From: Asterella californica
Taxonomy: Eukaryota > Streptophyta > Marchantiopsida > Marchantiales > Aytoniaceae
Direction of reading: 5' to 3'
Assembly: GCA_036924285.1 (NCBI GenBank)
Contig: JAYKYS010000004.1
Location: forward strand, 22,166,001-22,230,000
DNA length: 64,000 bases
The translations under genes and the position numbers were made by a program. Shown here piece after piece: positions 41,299-53,913 of the stretch. The notes under the pieces are model-generated. The model searched no databases, was not told the origin of the DNA, and saw only the letters and a list, made by a program, of their open reading frames with translations. Numbering within the stretch: position 1 is the first letter of the stretch; each line of letters starts with the position of its first letter.

Positions 41299-42056
41299 CA
41301 GGAAGACTTACCAAGTTGCTGAGGAAGGACGAACCTTACATTTGGTCTTCTGAGCAACAGGAAGCATTCGAAGAAATGAAAAAGCTTCTGTCGGAATCCC
41401 CGGTCCTAAGGTCACCTGATTGGGAGAGTCTTCCACATTTACATGGATGTTTCTGCTTTCGCCATAGGGATGGTATTGAGTCAGAAAGATGAGAAGAAGA
41501 AGGATTATCCTATCTACTATGCAGGAAGACAACTCAGTGATGCAGAGAAGAAGTACTCTACAACTGAAAGGGAGATTTACTCCTGTAGGAAGTTTAGGCA
41601 CTATCTTCTAGTCAACCCGTTTGTCTTCTATGTGGATCATTTTTCTTTGAAACATCTCGTGAAGAAAGCAGATTCGTCTGGTAGGATAGCTAGGTGGATT
41701 CTTCTACTCCAGGAATTTACTTACACAGTTGAGTACAGGCCCGGAAGACAGCATGTTAATGCTGACTACCTATCCAGATTAGAGACGGAACGACGAGAAG
41801 ATGAAGTGGAAGACGAGTTCCCTGACGAAAAGCTGTTTTCAGTTTTCGCAGAGACACTTTCATTTGAGGGGGGGCGTACCGCCTGCTTCCCAGAAGACGA
41901 GACTAGAAATTCGGATCCAGTCTTTGCGACTTCCACAGAAGAATCGATCTTCAAGGACTTAAGGAAGTTCTTGGAAGACCAACAGTACCCCGAGGGATTG
42001 GATGCAGAGCAGAAGGCTGTCTTCTTACACAAGGCAGGTCCTTACGTCATCTTCTA
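41290..42056 (+). pseudogene. Family B RNase H
   Basis: After the frame break the sequence gives the connection YIWSSEQQEAFEEMKKLL, then from 41,440 the RNase H domain: IYMDVSAFAIG (first catalytic Asp), YSTTEREIYS (Glu), FVFYVDHFSLKHL, RIARWILLLQEFTY and EYRPGRQHVNADYLSRL. It degrades the RNA strand of the RNA-DNA hybrid. A tail containing ETLSFEGGRTACFPEDETRN and ending at the TAA at 42,055-42,057 separates it from integrase. Confidence 0.85.
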
Positions 42057-42063
42057 AGGTATC

Positions 42064-43189
42064 ATGTTTAGGAAGGGACATGACGAGAAGCTAAGGAGAT
42101 GCCTTGAGCCTTCAGAGATTAAGCTAGTGATCACGGGTCTTCACTACGAAGATGCTGGGGATCACTACGGGCTGAAGATCACAGTGAAGAAGATGTTGGA
42201 CGCCGGTTACTGGTGGTCAACCATGTACAGAGACACTTTTCAGGAGATCAGGAAATGTGATGCGTGCCAGAGGATGGGAAGACCAACAGCTACTACTAGG
42301 TGGTCTCTTACTCCCATTCTTCCACTTGCTCCTTTTGAAAAATGGAGAATCGACTTTGTTGGGTCTATCGCCCCGGTGGCTAGAAAAACGCGAGCACGGT
42401 ATATTTTGATAGCTACCGACTATGCTACCAAGATGGTGGAGGGCGAAGCCACAAGGAAGAACGACGCCGCAGTGGTAGCGAGGTTCCTCTGGCACAACAT
42501 TATCACTCAATACGGATGTCCGCTGGAACTAGTATCAGATAGGGATACTCATTTTTTAAATGAGACTATTTTCCTCATGACCCAATACTTCAGGATAAAG
42601 CATCGGAAGACGACGCCGTACAACCCGAAAGCTAACGGACTGACAAAGAAGTCGAATGGTCTTCTATGTAATATCCTGAATAAGATAACTGATAACCATG
42701 CGTATGATTGGGACACGAAATTGCCATCTGTGTTATGGACTTTCAAGATTTCACCCAAGGTCACGACCCAGAAGACACCCTTCTATCTAACTTATGGCAT
42801 GACATCTGTTGTGCCCATCGAGTTAGAGGTCCCTACTTACAGATTAGCCGTAACCGAACGTATGGAAAAAGAGAAAAGTCAAGAGCAGCGTCTTCTGAAC
42901 TTTGTAGAGTTTGGAGAAGACAGGAATGCAGCTTTGGAGAAGACGTACGAAGTGCAAGCACAACGTAAGGTGAACTATGATGGCAAGCTGAAGAAGATAA
43001 CCATCGCAGATGAGGACTTGGTTCTTCTCTACGACAACAGACATCTCAAGATTCTTGGGAAGCTTCATCTTCACTGGATGACTCCTTACCGAGTCTTGGA
43101 GGTCTTCATCAATAGCTCCTGCAGTTGGAAGAGTTAGATGGTACGTTGATGACCACTCGTGTAAATGGGTGGCGTTCAAGAAGTACTAG
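42064..43189 (+). pseudogene. Family B integrase, catalytic Glu replaced
   Basis: The HHCC zinc domain is seen as GLHYEDAGDHYGL ... KCDACQR, the core as WRIDFVGSI (Asp at 42,352), LVSDRDTHF (Asp at 42,538) and NPKANGLTKKSNGLL. In the last block the catalytic Glu (usual N-G-x-x-E) is Lys, codon AAG at 42,646-42,648, so this copy should not integrate. The main frame stops at 43,135 after a frameshift; in another frame QLEELDGTLMTTRVNGW and FKKY, the usual gypsy C-terminus, continue to TAG at 43,187-43,189. No chromodomain is present, which fits a Tat-like rather than a chromovirus lineage. Confidence 0.9.
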
Positions 43190-43237
43190 ACGTAAACAGA
43201 AGTGCTGAAGCGTTGATGTTTGCGGGGACGCAAACAT

Positions 43238-43252
43238 GTGAGGGTGGGCGTA
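43238..43252 (+). other. Polypurine tract before the 3' LTR
   Basis: GTGAGGGTGGGCGTA lies 50 bp after the pol stop and directly before TGTGCTGTCCAC. Position and purine content fit the plus-strand primer of reverse transcription; it is interrupted by single pyrimidines. Confidence 0.6.
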
Positions 43253-45241
43253 TGTGCTGTCCACAATTTACAGGATTCATGCATTTTAGAAATTTTTAAG
43301 ACTAATAACTTGTTTGTATAACTGAAGAAGCGTTGTTACTTAAGATTACGGCTTCCTTAGAAGGAAGATGATCTTACGATCTTTTTCGCAATAAGAAGTT
43401 GACTTCTTCGGAAGACGGCCGTATTCCGGGAAGCATCTTCTCCGTTGTATCTTTCGAAGACGGAAGACGGCAGAAGATAGAAGACACGTATCTTCCGGAA
43501 GACAGCGACCGCAGAAGCCTAACCGCGTATTCCTCAGTAAAGTAGTAGGTGTACCTACCAGGTAGCACCAGGAAGGTCAGGTAGGTCAGGAAGGTCGGAT
43601 AAGTTGAGAACCCCTAAACTGCGCGAGAAGATGCGAAGGAAGTGCATTGGCGCAGGAACACTACCGCTTCCCGCATCGAGGTCATTTTTGTCTAGAAGAT
43701 CAAACTGAGAGAGGGCCAGCAGAGTGAAATTGATTAGAGCCGAGATCGATTCGCAGCTAGAAAGAAGGCGAGGACGAATTGCTGAGGATAGGAAGCACAT
43801 CGAGCTGACGGAGTCTTCTGAAGACTCCCGGAAGCAGACATTGAAGGACGATTGAGAAGAATCGGAGGTAGAGTCTTGTTCGATTGAGGGGTGGCAAGAC
43901 GTTGACGGCAGCAGCAGCTTGGTGGAGTCGCATTAGAGCTGGGGACGAAACCGAAAGCACGCAGAAGACTAAAGACACTACAGAAGTAGACAGAAGATTG
44001 TTTAAGGTTCTTCCCATGTTCTCTTCCCTTCCATCATGCTTCTCGCCTCTTGTTTGGTATCCCCCGCGCTTCCCTTGTTGTTTGCAGGCAAACCCATCGA
44101 TCGTTTCCTCATCCTGAATTTTCCTACTGTGAAATTGGGCACGAAAGCGCTGCTTAATTTTCGACAGTCATCTTCCAACTTCTTCCCGAACTGCAATCAA
44201 GCTTCCATGTCCATCGTTCTCAAATTCGAATCCGCAGCTATCAATTTCCCTACCCTACCGCATCTCTACTCTCGAATCTCTGAACAGAAGACGCTTCGGA
44301 AGATCTGAACATCTTCGGAAGACGCTTCTGAATGTCTGAAGTCTTCGGAAGACGACTGTATGCAATTCGTATCGAGAGTGGATTGGATTTGTTTTTGTGT
44401 TGAGAGAGACTTGGTACAAATCCTGAGTAACTTGGTGAGTTGTTTATTGTTTCGAGAAGCTGGAAGTTGGGATCCAAGTCTATGCCTCCCGATCTTCCAA
44501 GCTTCTCAAATCCACATCTTCCTGGAGAGACTAGAAGACTGGAAAGGCTGGCAGAATGTGCGAGAAGACGTGAGGGTCCGTTACGGGTCTCTTCTGTCCG
44601 ACTCATAGCAGCTATTCCTTCTTCTTCCCCAACTTAGAAGAGAGTTGTGAGAAGTCTTGCTGGCAGAATCTGGAGAGAATGGTCGAGGGTCATGTCTTCC
44701 CGTCATGCAGCAAGTTTCTTCTGAGTGCGTATGAGAGGTGAGAAGTCGGAAGAACAGAATGCGAATGTCTTGTGTTTGTTGTGAGGTTAGATTGCGTGTA
44801 GGAAGCAGAAGACAAGTGATACCAGTGAAGAGAAGCTTGGCTTCGGGAACTCTTCCGAGAACATTATTGAATCGGAAGCAGTCCAGGGAGTCTTCCTAGA
44901 GGCCACTGTCACCGCAGGAGCCCGCAACCATCTTCTGAACCTGTTACACACTCTACTTCTCCCAAATCTTGTATCTTATGTTAGGAAGTATGATGTAATG
45001 CAAGGTGGGTTGTCTTCTTAGGAATCCATGCAAGGCCTTGCTTAGTTAGGATTGTTTAGATATAGCCCGGAAGACGAGAAGAGCTTAGAAGCACTGTTAG
45101 AATCTCGGAAGACGGAGTAGCTGTCTTATGGAAGACTAGATTCGTCTTCTGAGAGTGGAAGCTAGACTGTGAGAACTTGAGAAGGATTGAGCCTTCGGCT
45201 CACAGTAAGTACGTGTGGCTTAGTGCAATAGAGTTTCAAGT

Positions 45242-48200
45242 ATGTCAATGCATCCTCGAAGGTTGGTGTTACCGGCAGCAGAGTTGACCGAGACCAAATC
45301 CTTCATCAAGGAGTTGGGTCTCGACTTCTTCCTGTGGGATTGGAATCTTGCCGACCAGGGTATTCTGGAGGAAGACCACCTCCTTCCCGATCATTCATTT
45401 TGGATCGGAGTCTGACTCACAGGAGGAGCCATTGAGTACCCGAGCTGCGCAGAAGACCGCTTCTGCAACACCGTGGAGTCTTCCGAAGACTCCAAAAGAT
45501 GAAGGTTGGATGGATACTCCTACTGCGATGCGAAGAAGCGCAGTAAAGAGGACCGCTTCTGCCATGAGGAGAGATCTTCCACCCCGGAAGATGAGAAGGA
45601 GTAGCATCTTCCCGTTGTCGTGTCGGATATTATGTGAAGGATGTCCAGGAAAACGCGAGGTTCTTGGCTGTGGAGATGCTGTGTGCTGAAACAGAGACAA
45701 GACAGAGAAAACAACCACAAAAACAAACGCTGCGATATATACCAACTCCAAATGTATGTACACTGCCGGTTCTTTCTCCTAAGAACACAGAACTGAAAAA
45801 CAGACCAGAGCGGTCTGTAACCTGCTTCAAAGCTCTTAAAAACAACCCCTGATTCTCAACCCTGACCCAAAAACACCGAAGCGTAGCTCAAAGCAAGAGA
45901 AACTTTCCTTTGCTAACAAGTAGAGCCACAGCAGTATCACGCGATCCAAACCCGAGTCCAAACCACCTCCATGTACAAGTTCTTAGCTAAAGCTAGCTAC
46001 TACAAGCTGTATATAGCCAACCAGAACTCTAACGAACTCAAAAGAGCAAAACCAGTAGCGAAGAAACCGAAAAAGATCTATCTGTGGACTTCCTCCTTTC
46101 GCTGAACGGACTTCAGATGTCGATAGGGTCTCCTCCGCTGACTCCGTTAACCCAAGAATCCTTCAGATCCGACTCCCAACAACCACGATATTGCCAATTT
46201 TTGGTCGCATGTGATCGAACCTTCAAAAACTCCTTCCTGCGGCTTAAAACCGCACACACCGCACAAACGGATCGTCTAAACTGATATCTGTCTTCCTAGC
46301 AGATAAATCTAGCTATCACGAACCCAACGAGACTCTAAACAAGTCGTTTGGAGTTCCTCTTGCAAAAGCACGCAAGAAATTTGGTCGCAAGTTGCAAAAA
46401 ACCTGACGTAAATGGACTCCCTGCGGCTCAAACTCGCTCACCTCACCCAAACCAACAATCCAATCCACGTATTGTCTTCTCCTATGCGTAGATGAAGACT
46501 CCTTGGTAGGCACCAAGAACGAAGAGCTTGGCACATCGATTGCGAAGAACAACCCAATTTTAGGTCGCATGCGATGAAAAACCTGACGCAAGCGCTTCCC
46601 TGCGAGTCAATTTCACTCAGAACTCTTTAACCGCCCGATGAAACTTGGTATCGTTTTCAATTTCCTGTAGAACTCGATGTTCTGATCCCGATGGATCCAA
46701 GTACAGCAAGTTTGGACTCCGGACCGGTCCGAACGGTCCAACTCTCCTTCACAGATAACTGAAATCTCTCAATCTCTCCTTCCTGCGTCTCAATTTCTCT
46801 CAGTATACATCCCCCGATCCGTCTCTTCATAAACCGTCTTATCCAATACGTAGCCTGCACAGATCTAAACCCAACGACGCCTTTCGCGCTTGCATTGGAC
46901 TTCTAAATCTCCTGAACCGTCCGCTGACAGGTCGCAAGCACAAGCTAGCCCCTAAGCTGCTCCCTTGTCACAGTCTCTGTACGTACGAAGTTCTGTCGTA
47001 ATAATGAAGCAGACCCCTTGCGTCTTTGATATAACGCTTGAAGCCTCAAATACCCGGTCAGCAAGTAACTAGGGCCTAACTTGATTTTGTCTTTTTTCGA
47101 GTCGCATAACTTCTTCAGTAGACGTCCAAACAAAGTAAACAAGATGCCCATGGAAAGCTGACAACAACCTCTACCCATCTATGTGATGAAAGTGAAGATC
47201 CGAAATTGTACCAGAAGCCCGTAAGCTGGAGCCTAGCTTGTTTTCTCCATCTTTCGAGTCCTGTAACTTCTCCATTAGACGTCCAAACGAAGTAAACAAA
47301 GTGCCTATGGAATGTTGACAAGGAGCTCTATCGACTGATCCGATGAAAGCGAAGATCCGAAATGGTGCCAAAAACCCATAAGCTGTGGCTTAGCTTCTTC
47401 TCATGAGTGTCTTTGGGACGACAAGCATCGAAGTTTGAATTTCAGATAGGAGCCGGTCCACTACACGACACCGTGCGTAGAAACAGAAGACCATAGTGGT
47501 GGAAGAGGCATCCTTGTCTCTGGAAGACAAGGTAGACACCTCCGATCGGATCGTGGGGATGAGTCTGTCTTTCATGGGAAGAAGACTGGAGGAGATCAGT
47601 GCCTTCTTCCACGCAGAGATCCAGCCAGCTATGGAGTTGGTAGAGAAGAGAGCGAAGGCTCAGGAGAAGTCACTACAGCCTGGATTCGATCTACGCACCC
47701 TGATGCGGCAAGAAGAAGGCCAGAAGAAGGTAGAAGCGCTGGAAGCCAACCTCCGCACCACGCAGAAGCTCGCAGCGAAGTACAAGGCGGAAGCAGCCGC
47801 TTCTGCCAAGGAGTTAGCGCAGCTGAAGAAGAGCAACCAGGAGTTGCAGACGCGTTTACAGCAGCGTGACCAGGAGGTTCTGCGAGTTCGGAGTAAGATC
47901 ACCGCCCTTGCAGAGGAGAAGACGACATGGAAGACACTACGGGAAGCCGCAGATGCGCAGACTGCAGCCGAGAAGACGCAGCGAGAAGCAGCGGAAGCTC
48001 GTGCGCAAGGGATGTTAGCTCAGTCAGTGGAAGCGCTTCGGAAGAAGTTTAACTTCACCGCGGGTAGGAAGCTTCTTACCTTAGCTAGAGAATGGGACGA
48101 CGAGTCCAGAGCGATGTTGGTAGAGTGCAAGGAGAGCATGTTCCGATACTTGGATCGGCAGATAGAGGGAGTGAAGACATTTACGGTCTTCTCTTGATTC

Positions 48201-48708
48201 CGCCACCCGCAACTGCATCTTCCCAAGCCCGAGCACCATCGATCAGATCAGACTTGGAGAAGGAGGAGTTCGACCTCGCTGTCCACTTGGTAGTGACAGC
48301 GTTGGAAGTCGAGAAGACTCTAGAAGAAGCCCCGGAAGACATGTGTCTTCTGGAAGACAGGAAGAAGAGTTGTCTTCCCAGGTATTCCGAGTGGAAGAAG
48401 CGACTTCCTCGGACTCCTATGAGGTCACCATGGCTCCCAGTGTCGAACTAGTGTCTCAGAAGAGCGAGGAAGCACAAGTCGACCCAGCTACCCAGAAGAC
48501 GCTTCCGTCTTCCGAAGCAGAAGCCGAAGCCGAAGCAGAAGCAGAAGCAGAAGCAGCAACAACAACAGAGCCAGCGACGAATGTTGAGGAGGAAGCCACC
48601 TCAGTGACACCCGAGGTAATTGCAGGGCTTCCCAGCTTATCAGAAGCCGAGTTAGGAGTTCAGGTAGGAGTAGATCAAATGAAAATTGCATTCGAGCAAT
48701 TAGAGTAG
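45242..48708 (+). pseudogene. LTR-encoded coiled-coil gene, 3' LTR copy, broken
   Basis: ATG 45,242 and final TAG 48,706-48,708 align with 8441 and 10,726. The N-terminal region is lost by a deletion near 45,368; a family C insertion sits at 45,616-47,470; a one-base loss near 48,180 shifts the frame. The best kept part is 47,496-48,197: the coiled coil with QKKVEALEANLRTTQKLAAK and AEARAQGMLAQSVEALRKKF. The C-terminus has an expanded Glu-Ala run (EAEAEAEAEAEAEA) and the intact end VGVDQMKIAFEQLE. Comparison shows the TAA at 10,610 in the solo LTR replaces a GAA codon. Confidence 0.75.
45616..47470 (-). mobile_element. Family C element inserted in the 3' LTR gene
   Basis: 1,855 bp, nearly collinear with 32,695-34,714. 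On the minus strand it begins TGTCGTGTAGTGGACCGG and ends CCGACACGACA. CCGT flanks both sides (45,612-45,615; 47,471-47,474), a possible 4-bp duplication. It carries two rather than three 157-bp units. No coding frame is supported. Confidence 0.65.
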
Positions 48709-50316
48709 ACAGCAAAGCGCAGAAGACAAGTTGACTTGTCCAAACTTAGTAGGGACCGAACATGCTATCTTAGGAGGTAGCAGTTTTAGTGTAATATTAG
48801 ATAGATGACCATGTGGCAGAGTAGGCAGCGCAGGAGTAGTAAGGTGGATGGCTAATTAGGAAGGGGAACTGCTTGCATGTGGGGTGGCAGCTTTCTAACA
48901 TCTCTCCCTGGTTGTAGTCGAGGATTGGAGGAGATTCCCTCTGCGCCTCAAGGCAGATGCATAAGTAGGATCACAGTGCAGATTTTCGTAGACACATATG
49001 CCTCACTGTGAGTAGGAGCATTTTATACACACAGCACAGGAGGCGCATTTGTGCACACACTACTGTGTGCACACACACTACACCCGATGTTAGAGACATA
49101 CGAATAGATTGGGATTACACCGGAGGGGTCTACATGCTCGTTGCCATCAGTGGTTCGAAGATGTAGATGGAGGTAGTGGACAATTTAGGAGCAGGAAACG
49201 GCATCCTCGTGTAGTCTTGTTGACTAAACTGGTGTGTCGAGGAGTAGGAGCAAAAGTAGAGGGAGTGAGCTTCCCAACACCAATGTGCCTTCTTCTTGAG
49301 AAATGGATTGCTGATTTGAGTGCAGAAGCTTTGCCTGTGTCTTCTGGGTGGTGGATTTCCTTGGATTCTCTCTCGATTGTGCATGAGAAGCATTCTTCTT
49401 GAGTGGCGATGACTGTCAGCAGTTGTGCAGATTTGCAGCTTGGCTCGTCTAGTGGAACACTTCGGATTCACGTACGGACGGTCTTATGGATAAAAGATCT
49501 TAGAAGATAGAGTAGTCATAGCAGCGAGAGAAGAAGAAAGAAGCCTTCTTCTCACAGCAAAAGACGACATCCTCAAGTAGAAGACTGTGTAACTGTACGC
49601 ATGTTTGTTGTCTTCCTCCCCAAACTATTACAAGCAGGGATGGCTTGTTAGTCAGGATCCGGACTAGAAGCCTGTCGGAATCTTAATTTCTCATTTCTAT
49701 CTTGTTTCTCTCTTGTTTGGATTTTCTCTTCTTCTCCATCTTCCCCATCTTCTTACCTTCTTCTAGTGAGCTTCTGAGACTTCTATTGAGCTTCCGTGAA
49801 GGTGAATGTCATTGTAGTGCTGCAGGAAGACCATTTCCATAGGCAGAAGCTTGGGAAGGGTACAGGGGGCATACACCCTATGATTAATCTAACCCGTTGG
49901 AATGAGAGAGAGTAAGGTGTAACAGACGTTGCTGGTCGACTTCTACGAAGCAGGAGTAGTCTTCTGGAGGTGTGAGAAGCCGAGTTGAACCCCCAGAAGT
50001 CGAGAATTGTTTCGGAAAGACGATACTGAGAAGACCGGAAGAAAGTGACCTAGAAGCAGGAAGCGTCTTCTCGAGCTTCTCTGTAGATAGTTGTGTGATA
50101 TGTTAGTTAGTAGTTGTTTGTTTAGGTCCAGGGCACCTTCTGAAGGGTCTGGAAGCCGTGTGGTTTAGTGAGAAGACAGGATTTCTAGGCAAAATCCGTG
50201 TGTTTGTGTGTTTGAACAGATCTTAGAACTTAGAGCAGTGTTACTTGTGCAAATCCTCTGTAGGAAAGATATCTTGTATACTAAATGGGCAAAAGGAGTA
50301 ATCTTGTGACACTACA

Positions 50317-50321
50317 TACAT
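50317..50321. repeat. Right flank TACAT of the composite element
   Basis: Follows the terminal CACTACA. It pairs with TACGT at 31,652-31,656, one transition apart at a CpG. Confidence 0.6.
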
Positions 50322-50549
50322 CATAGATTCATGTCTTCCGAAGGATAAAACAATTACATTGTCTCACAGGTGAGCACTGTGAGGGTCTGAGCCTCGATTC
50401 CCGGATATCTTTTGGAGCTGCGTACGTGTGTGAGCAGCCGACGAGTCTTCATGGCGGCGCGTAATGAGAAAATAATACGTGTAAAAGTTAAAATAAAAGA
50501 TTCTCTAACGTCTAGAAGGTAAAACTCCATAGTTTATCTAACAATAGTT

Positions 50550-51910
50550 TTGTTCAGAGTGAAAGTGACACGTAATGAGAAAATAGAGAGTGCGAAAGGA
50601 CCAAGCAGCCAATGGAACAAATGGGATCATGATATATTGCGTGAAAATCTTTCCTCAACATTCAGTCATGCAAATGTAACAAAGATTATGCGCTGGTGGA
50701 AAAATTTGTACACGTCTCTTAGCTCTTCAATCAAGCACTTAGTGGAACATAGAACCCTTAGTGGCACTTAGTTTTAATCACCATCAAACTGAGATCAGTG
50801 AGAAAGTTTTGTTGAAGACGTCAAGCGGAAGAGGTTGTAAGAGGTCTCCTTGAGTGGAATGGTTGTACACATAAACAAAGAAAGAATTAGATCGTCTGAG
50901 AAAAACTGGGATCAAGTTCTCACTCAAAATTTTGAGAGAAGTTGCCATTGATCTCCTCGGGACATCTGAACATCCTGAGTTCACTTTCGCATGTGTAGAA
51001 GATGAGAAGCTGATAAAAGAAAAGATAACTCCATGATGAATTCAACATTTCATGGAGTGCAAAAACATTGTTGGTCGACCCCAGACAAGAAAATTTATGA
51101 TCAATCTCGAAAAACAAGCCCACATTGACAAATCAGTTGCTTATCACATGGGTGTGCTAGCAAGAGAGATTAAGTGGTGTGTTCTTGACAAGAACTTTAT
51201 CAAAAATATGGATGAAATGCACTTTATCGTCAATATGTATAACGGTAGAACCTTTGATTTTTATGCTAACAGTGACGTCAAATACATTGGCGTTGTCTCT
51301 AGAGGATAAAAGAATCACAATGGTGGTGCGTATTACAGACGGATCTCAAGCAAAGATCGAGGTCCATTTCTCATTTTTCAGAACAAGAGTTGCTCGTATC
51401 CAATAAAAAATGTACATGATAACAGAAGTCTGTTACCGTACATGACAAATGATGTATGGAGACAACGGGTACAAGAACCCATAGCTCAACAAACAACACA
51501 TAATCAATCAAGGTCATATGGATCGATAATTTCAGTGGTCACAACGATACATATGTTGTGATTGAAGCTGCTACTAATATCAACGTCATAGTTAAAAAAT
51601 TGATAACATGTGCTATTGATAAAGTGCAGCCAGTCAATTCATCTGTGATTTCAAAAATCAAAGACAAGTGGACTGCTGCATGGGAGAAGCACAAGTTCGG
51701 AATGATCAAACAAGGTATAGAAGAAGGCCAGAATTCAGGTGCGTTGAGAAACCAAAGATGGCATTTCTTTCTGAAACTTGCTGTCGCATCTGTTTGAAAG
51801 ACAATGCGCAGAGAGACAAAAATGACCGTACGTATGCACATAAAGCTATGATTGGATGTGATCTTTCTCTTGACATCACGGGACGTTGGCATGAAAACAA
51901 CTCACTCTAG
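50550..51910 (+). pseudogene. Pogo/CENP-B-like DDE transposase relic
   Basis: Pieces in shifting frames give VGRPQTRKFMINLEKQAHID, KNMDEMHFIVNMYNGRTFDF (first catalytic Asp in MDE-H), ITMVVRITDGSQAKIE, WIDNFSGHND (second Asp), KVQPVNSSVISKIKDKWTAA and WEKHKFGMI, then RWHFFLKLA, RDKNDRTYAHKAMI and SLDITGRWHEN. The order and motifs are those of DDE-superfamily (pogo-like) transposases, where the third acidic residue follows QP-x; here it is Asn (PVN). Many stops and frameshifts. Terminal inverted repeats could not be located. Such enzymes cut and paste DNA elements. Confidence 0.7.
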
Positions 51911-51914
51911 AGTT

Positions 51915-53905
51915 GCAGACCATCGTTACAAGATATAAGAATCACTTTGACAAGATCTATGATTCCTGAATAGGAGCATGACTGCATGCATGTGTATTTC
52001 TTGAAGAACACTTTGTGATAGTGTGCTATTCATAGTCTCGTCTAAAACATGCAAATAGACTAGAAGTTCAACTACTTTTTGTTTAGATGTCTCGTGTTTT
52101 CTATCGGACCAAGAAAATCTAGTATCGCATTATCAAACTCTTTGGATCCACTGTTTATCTTTATGAGAAGATATGAATCGATAGAAAGCAATGCTCCACT
52201 TGTTAGACACTCTTCTATTCGTTGATACCTGACGTCATTTGGTGATATACCACCAAGCTGTAATGTATCCACTTTCTTTGATCAAAGTTGTTTCATCAAC
52301 AAAGAGCATATGTATCTGTTCGACGTTCATGCTTATATCCGCTGATGACTTGATTATGTTCTCATCCAGCAATTTGAATTTTGTTTCTCATATCTGTACA
52401 AGTAGAAAGTGAGATGAGAAATGTAGCTTCAAGAGAACTGTAATACAGTTGACTAACTCATTGACTCACAAACTGCAAAACTTACTTCTAGACGTTTCTT
52501 GCTCACTCATTCATGGATGAAAATATCATGTATTTCATTGAAAATATTCCTTTTCTATGTTGTTGACTCCAAAACTCATATTTGAGATCGACGCATCTGT
52601 GTTTTTTCCATATTCATGACCTATGGCAAAAAATGAACTAATCACAGAAGATAGAAAGAATGTCCAGAATAAAAACTGAATGAATTCAGAGTGATTGGTT
52701 TCAATTTTTTTTCTTAATAATACTTCTCCTGACACTATTTCAGTGTAAATATAATTAATATGTATCACACTAAATACACTTTACTTTTATTAATGTGTAT
52801 GACACTAATAACACTAATAACTTCGAGTACCCCCTCAAAATACCCTTGCCGAATTAGTATCACTCACCCTAAATACGATAGACGTGTTTATCTAAGTATG
52901 CAGTGGACTTCCACGGTTCGAAAAGCACGGGTAGTCAGAGACACACATAGCAGTGACGGTAAATTCAAATTATGTAAAGGAGTTACAAGCGTGCGAGATG
53001 GATCGAGAGACGAAAGCAGAGGCACCGATCAAGGGAGGCGCGAGTTGAGCGATGGTGGAAGCAAGCGCACATTTCGATGAAGAATTGAGCAAATATGGTG
53101 ACCTTGATCGAATCCGATTTCCGTACGGAGAGAAGAAAATTTCAATGTGCCTTCTGGCACACGCGATCATGCGACTGATTTGACCTGGCACTCACAGCGT
53201 GATGGTACCTTTCGGCACTCGTCTTGTGTTTCGAACAGGACTCAATTCTGTTCCACCAGTGACTGTTTACACCTGCGCGAGACTCCGTTTCCACTATCCG
53301 GGAGGTGAAGCGCAAGTTCGCATCTGTTTCGGACAGGTCCGGTCTTTCAGCTTTCCGCTACGGACAGTATGGCTGCCTTCGCTAGGACTGTTAATCTTCT
53401 TCTCACATTCATCTTCTTTGACCGTTCCAGTTTTATGAGTTCAACCCTTCAGTCGTCTGGATCCGCAGATGATCGATGTACTTCATCACTCTGATGTATT
53501 TCTCAACTTTTCAAGTCCATGGCGAGTTGCTGCAGTCCATACATCTTGCATTATTTAGCGGTAAATGTTGATATATTTGAAGGCAGTAAACCGACCAAGC
53601 TAACCTCTATGAAGTTTTCATGAGACTAATTCTAGGTGTTAAAAGCTCTTGTTAAGCCTGCAGGGTGTACACGAGCCTTAGTCAGACTGTAATTTTGACC
53701 TTTAGTCCTTATGAAGCTTGCGGAGCCCTTAGGGCCATTAGTTTCCAAAGCACACGATGTTGTGTCTAGTTATCCCCAAACAGCTTTACTAGCCGGACAA
53801 TCTACTACAGAACTGTATCCTGAAGTGCTCCTGAAGCGTGTCACTTTGTTTCGTGGTGTCAGGCATGTACACCATCAATGCAATACATGAGACGAAGGTT
53901 TACAG
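51915..53905. other. Intergenic DNA, no recognised gene
   Basis: No product recognised. At 52,999-53,185 (plus) a short frame interrupted by one TGA ends in YGDLDRIRFPYGEKKISMCL and lies in a GC-richer patch; it might be an exon-like remnant but nothing identifies it. Confidence 0.35.
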
Positions 53906-53913
53906 CATAACGT

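Larger units (their letters stand above)
31657..50316 (+). mobile_element. Rearranged family B gypsy element, 18.66 kb composite
   Basis: In order: LTR 5' end (31,657-32,158, plus), inverted LTR missing its last ~1.5 kb (38,637 down to 32,159), internal gag-NC, protease, RT, RNase H and integrase (38,638-43,189, plus), purine tract, 3' LTR (43,253-50,316, plus). Two family C insertions (32,695-34,714; 45,616-47,470) were added later. The outermost ends are proper LTR termini (TGTGGTG... and ...CACTACA) and the flanks TACGT/TACAT resemble a target duplication, so the rearranged form may have integrated as one molecule. The internal 5' part (primer site, leader, gag core) is missing. Confidence 0.7.
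43253..50316 (+). mobile_element. Family B 3' LTR (7,064 bp including a family C insertion)
   Basis: Starts directly after the polypurine tract and ends GTGACACTACA followed by TACAT. Without the 1.86-kb insertion (45,616-47,470 plus the duplicated CCGT) it is about 5.2 kb. A deletion of about 0.74 kb near 45,368 explains the difference from the 5,937-bp solo LTR. Order of leader, LTR gene and 3' region is the same as at 6427-12,363. Confidence 0.85.

Noticed and set aside
50370..50400. tRNA or tRNA-derived SINE, from a B-box-like GCCTCGATTCCC
   Set aside because: No matching A box, no cloverleaf and no SINE tail could be found.
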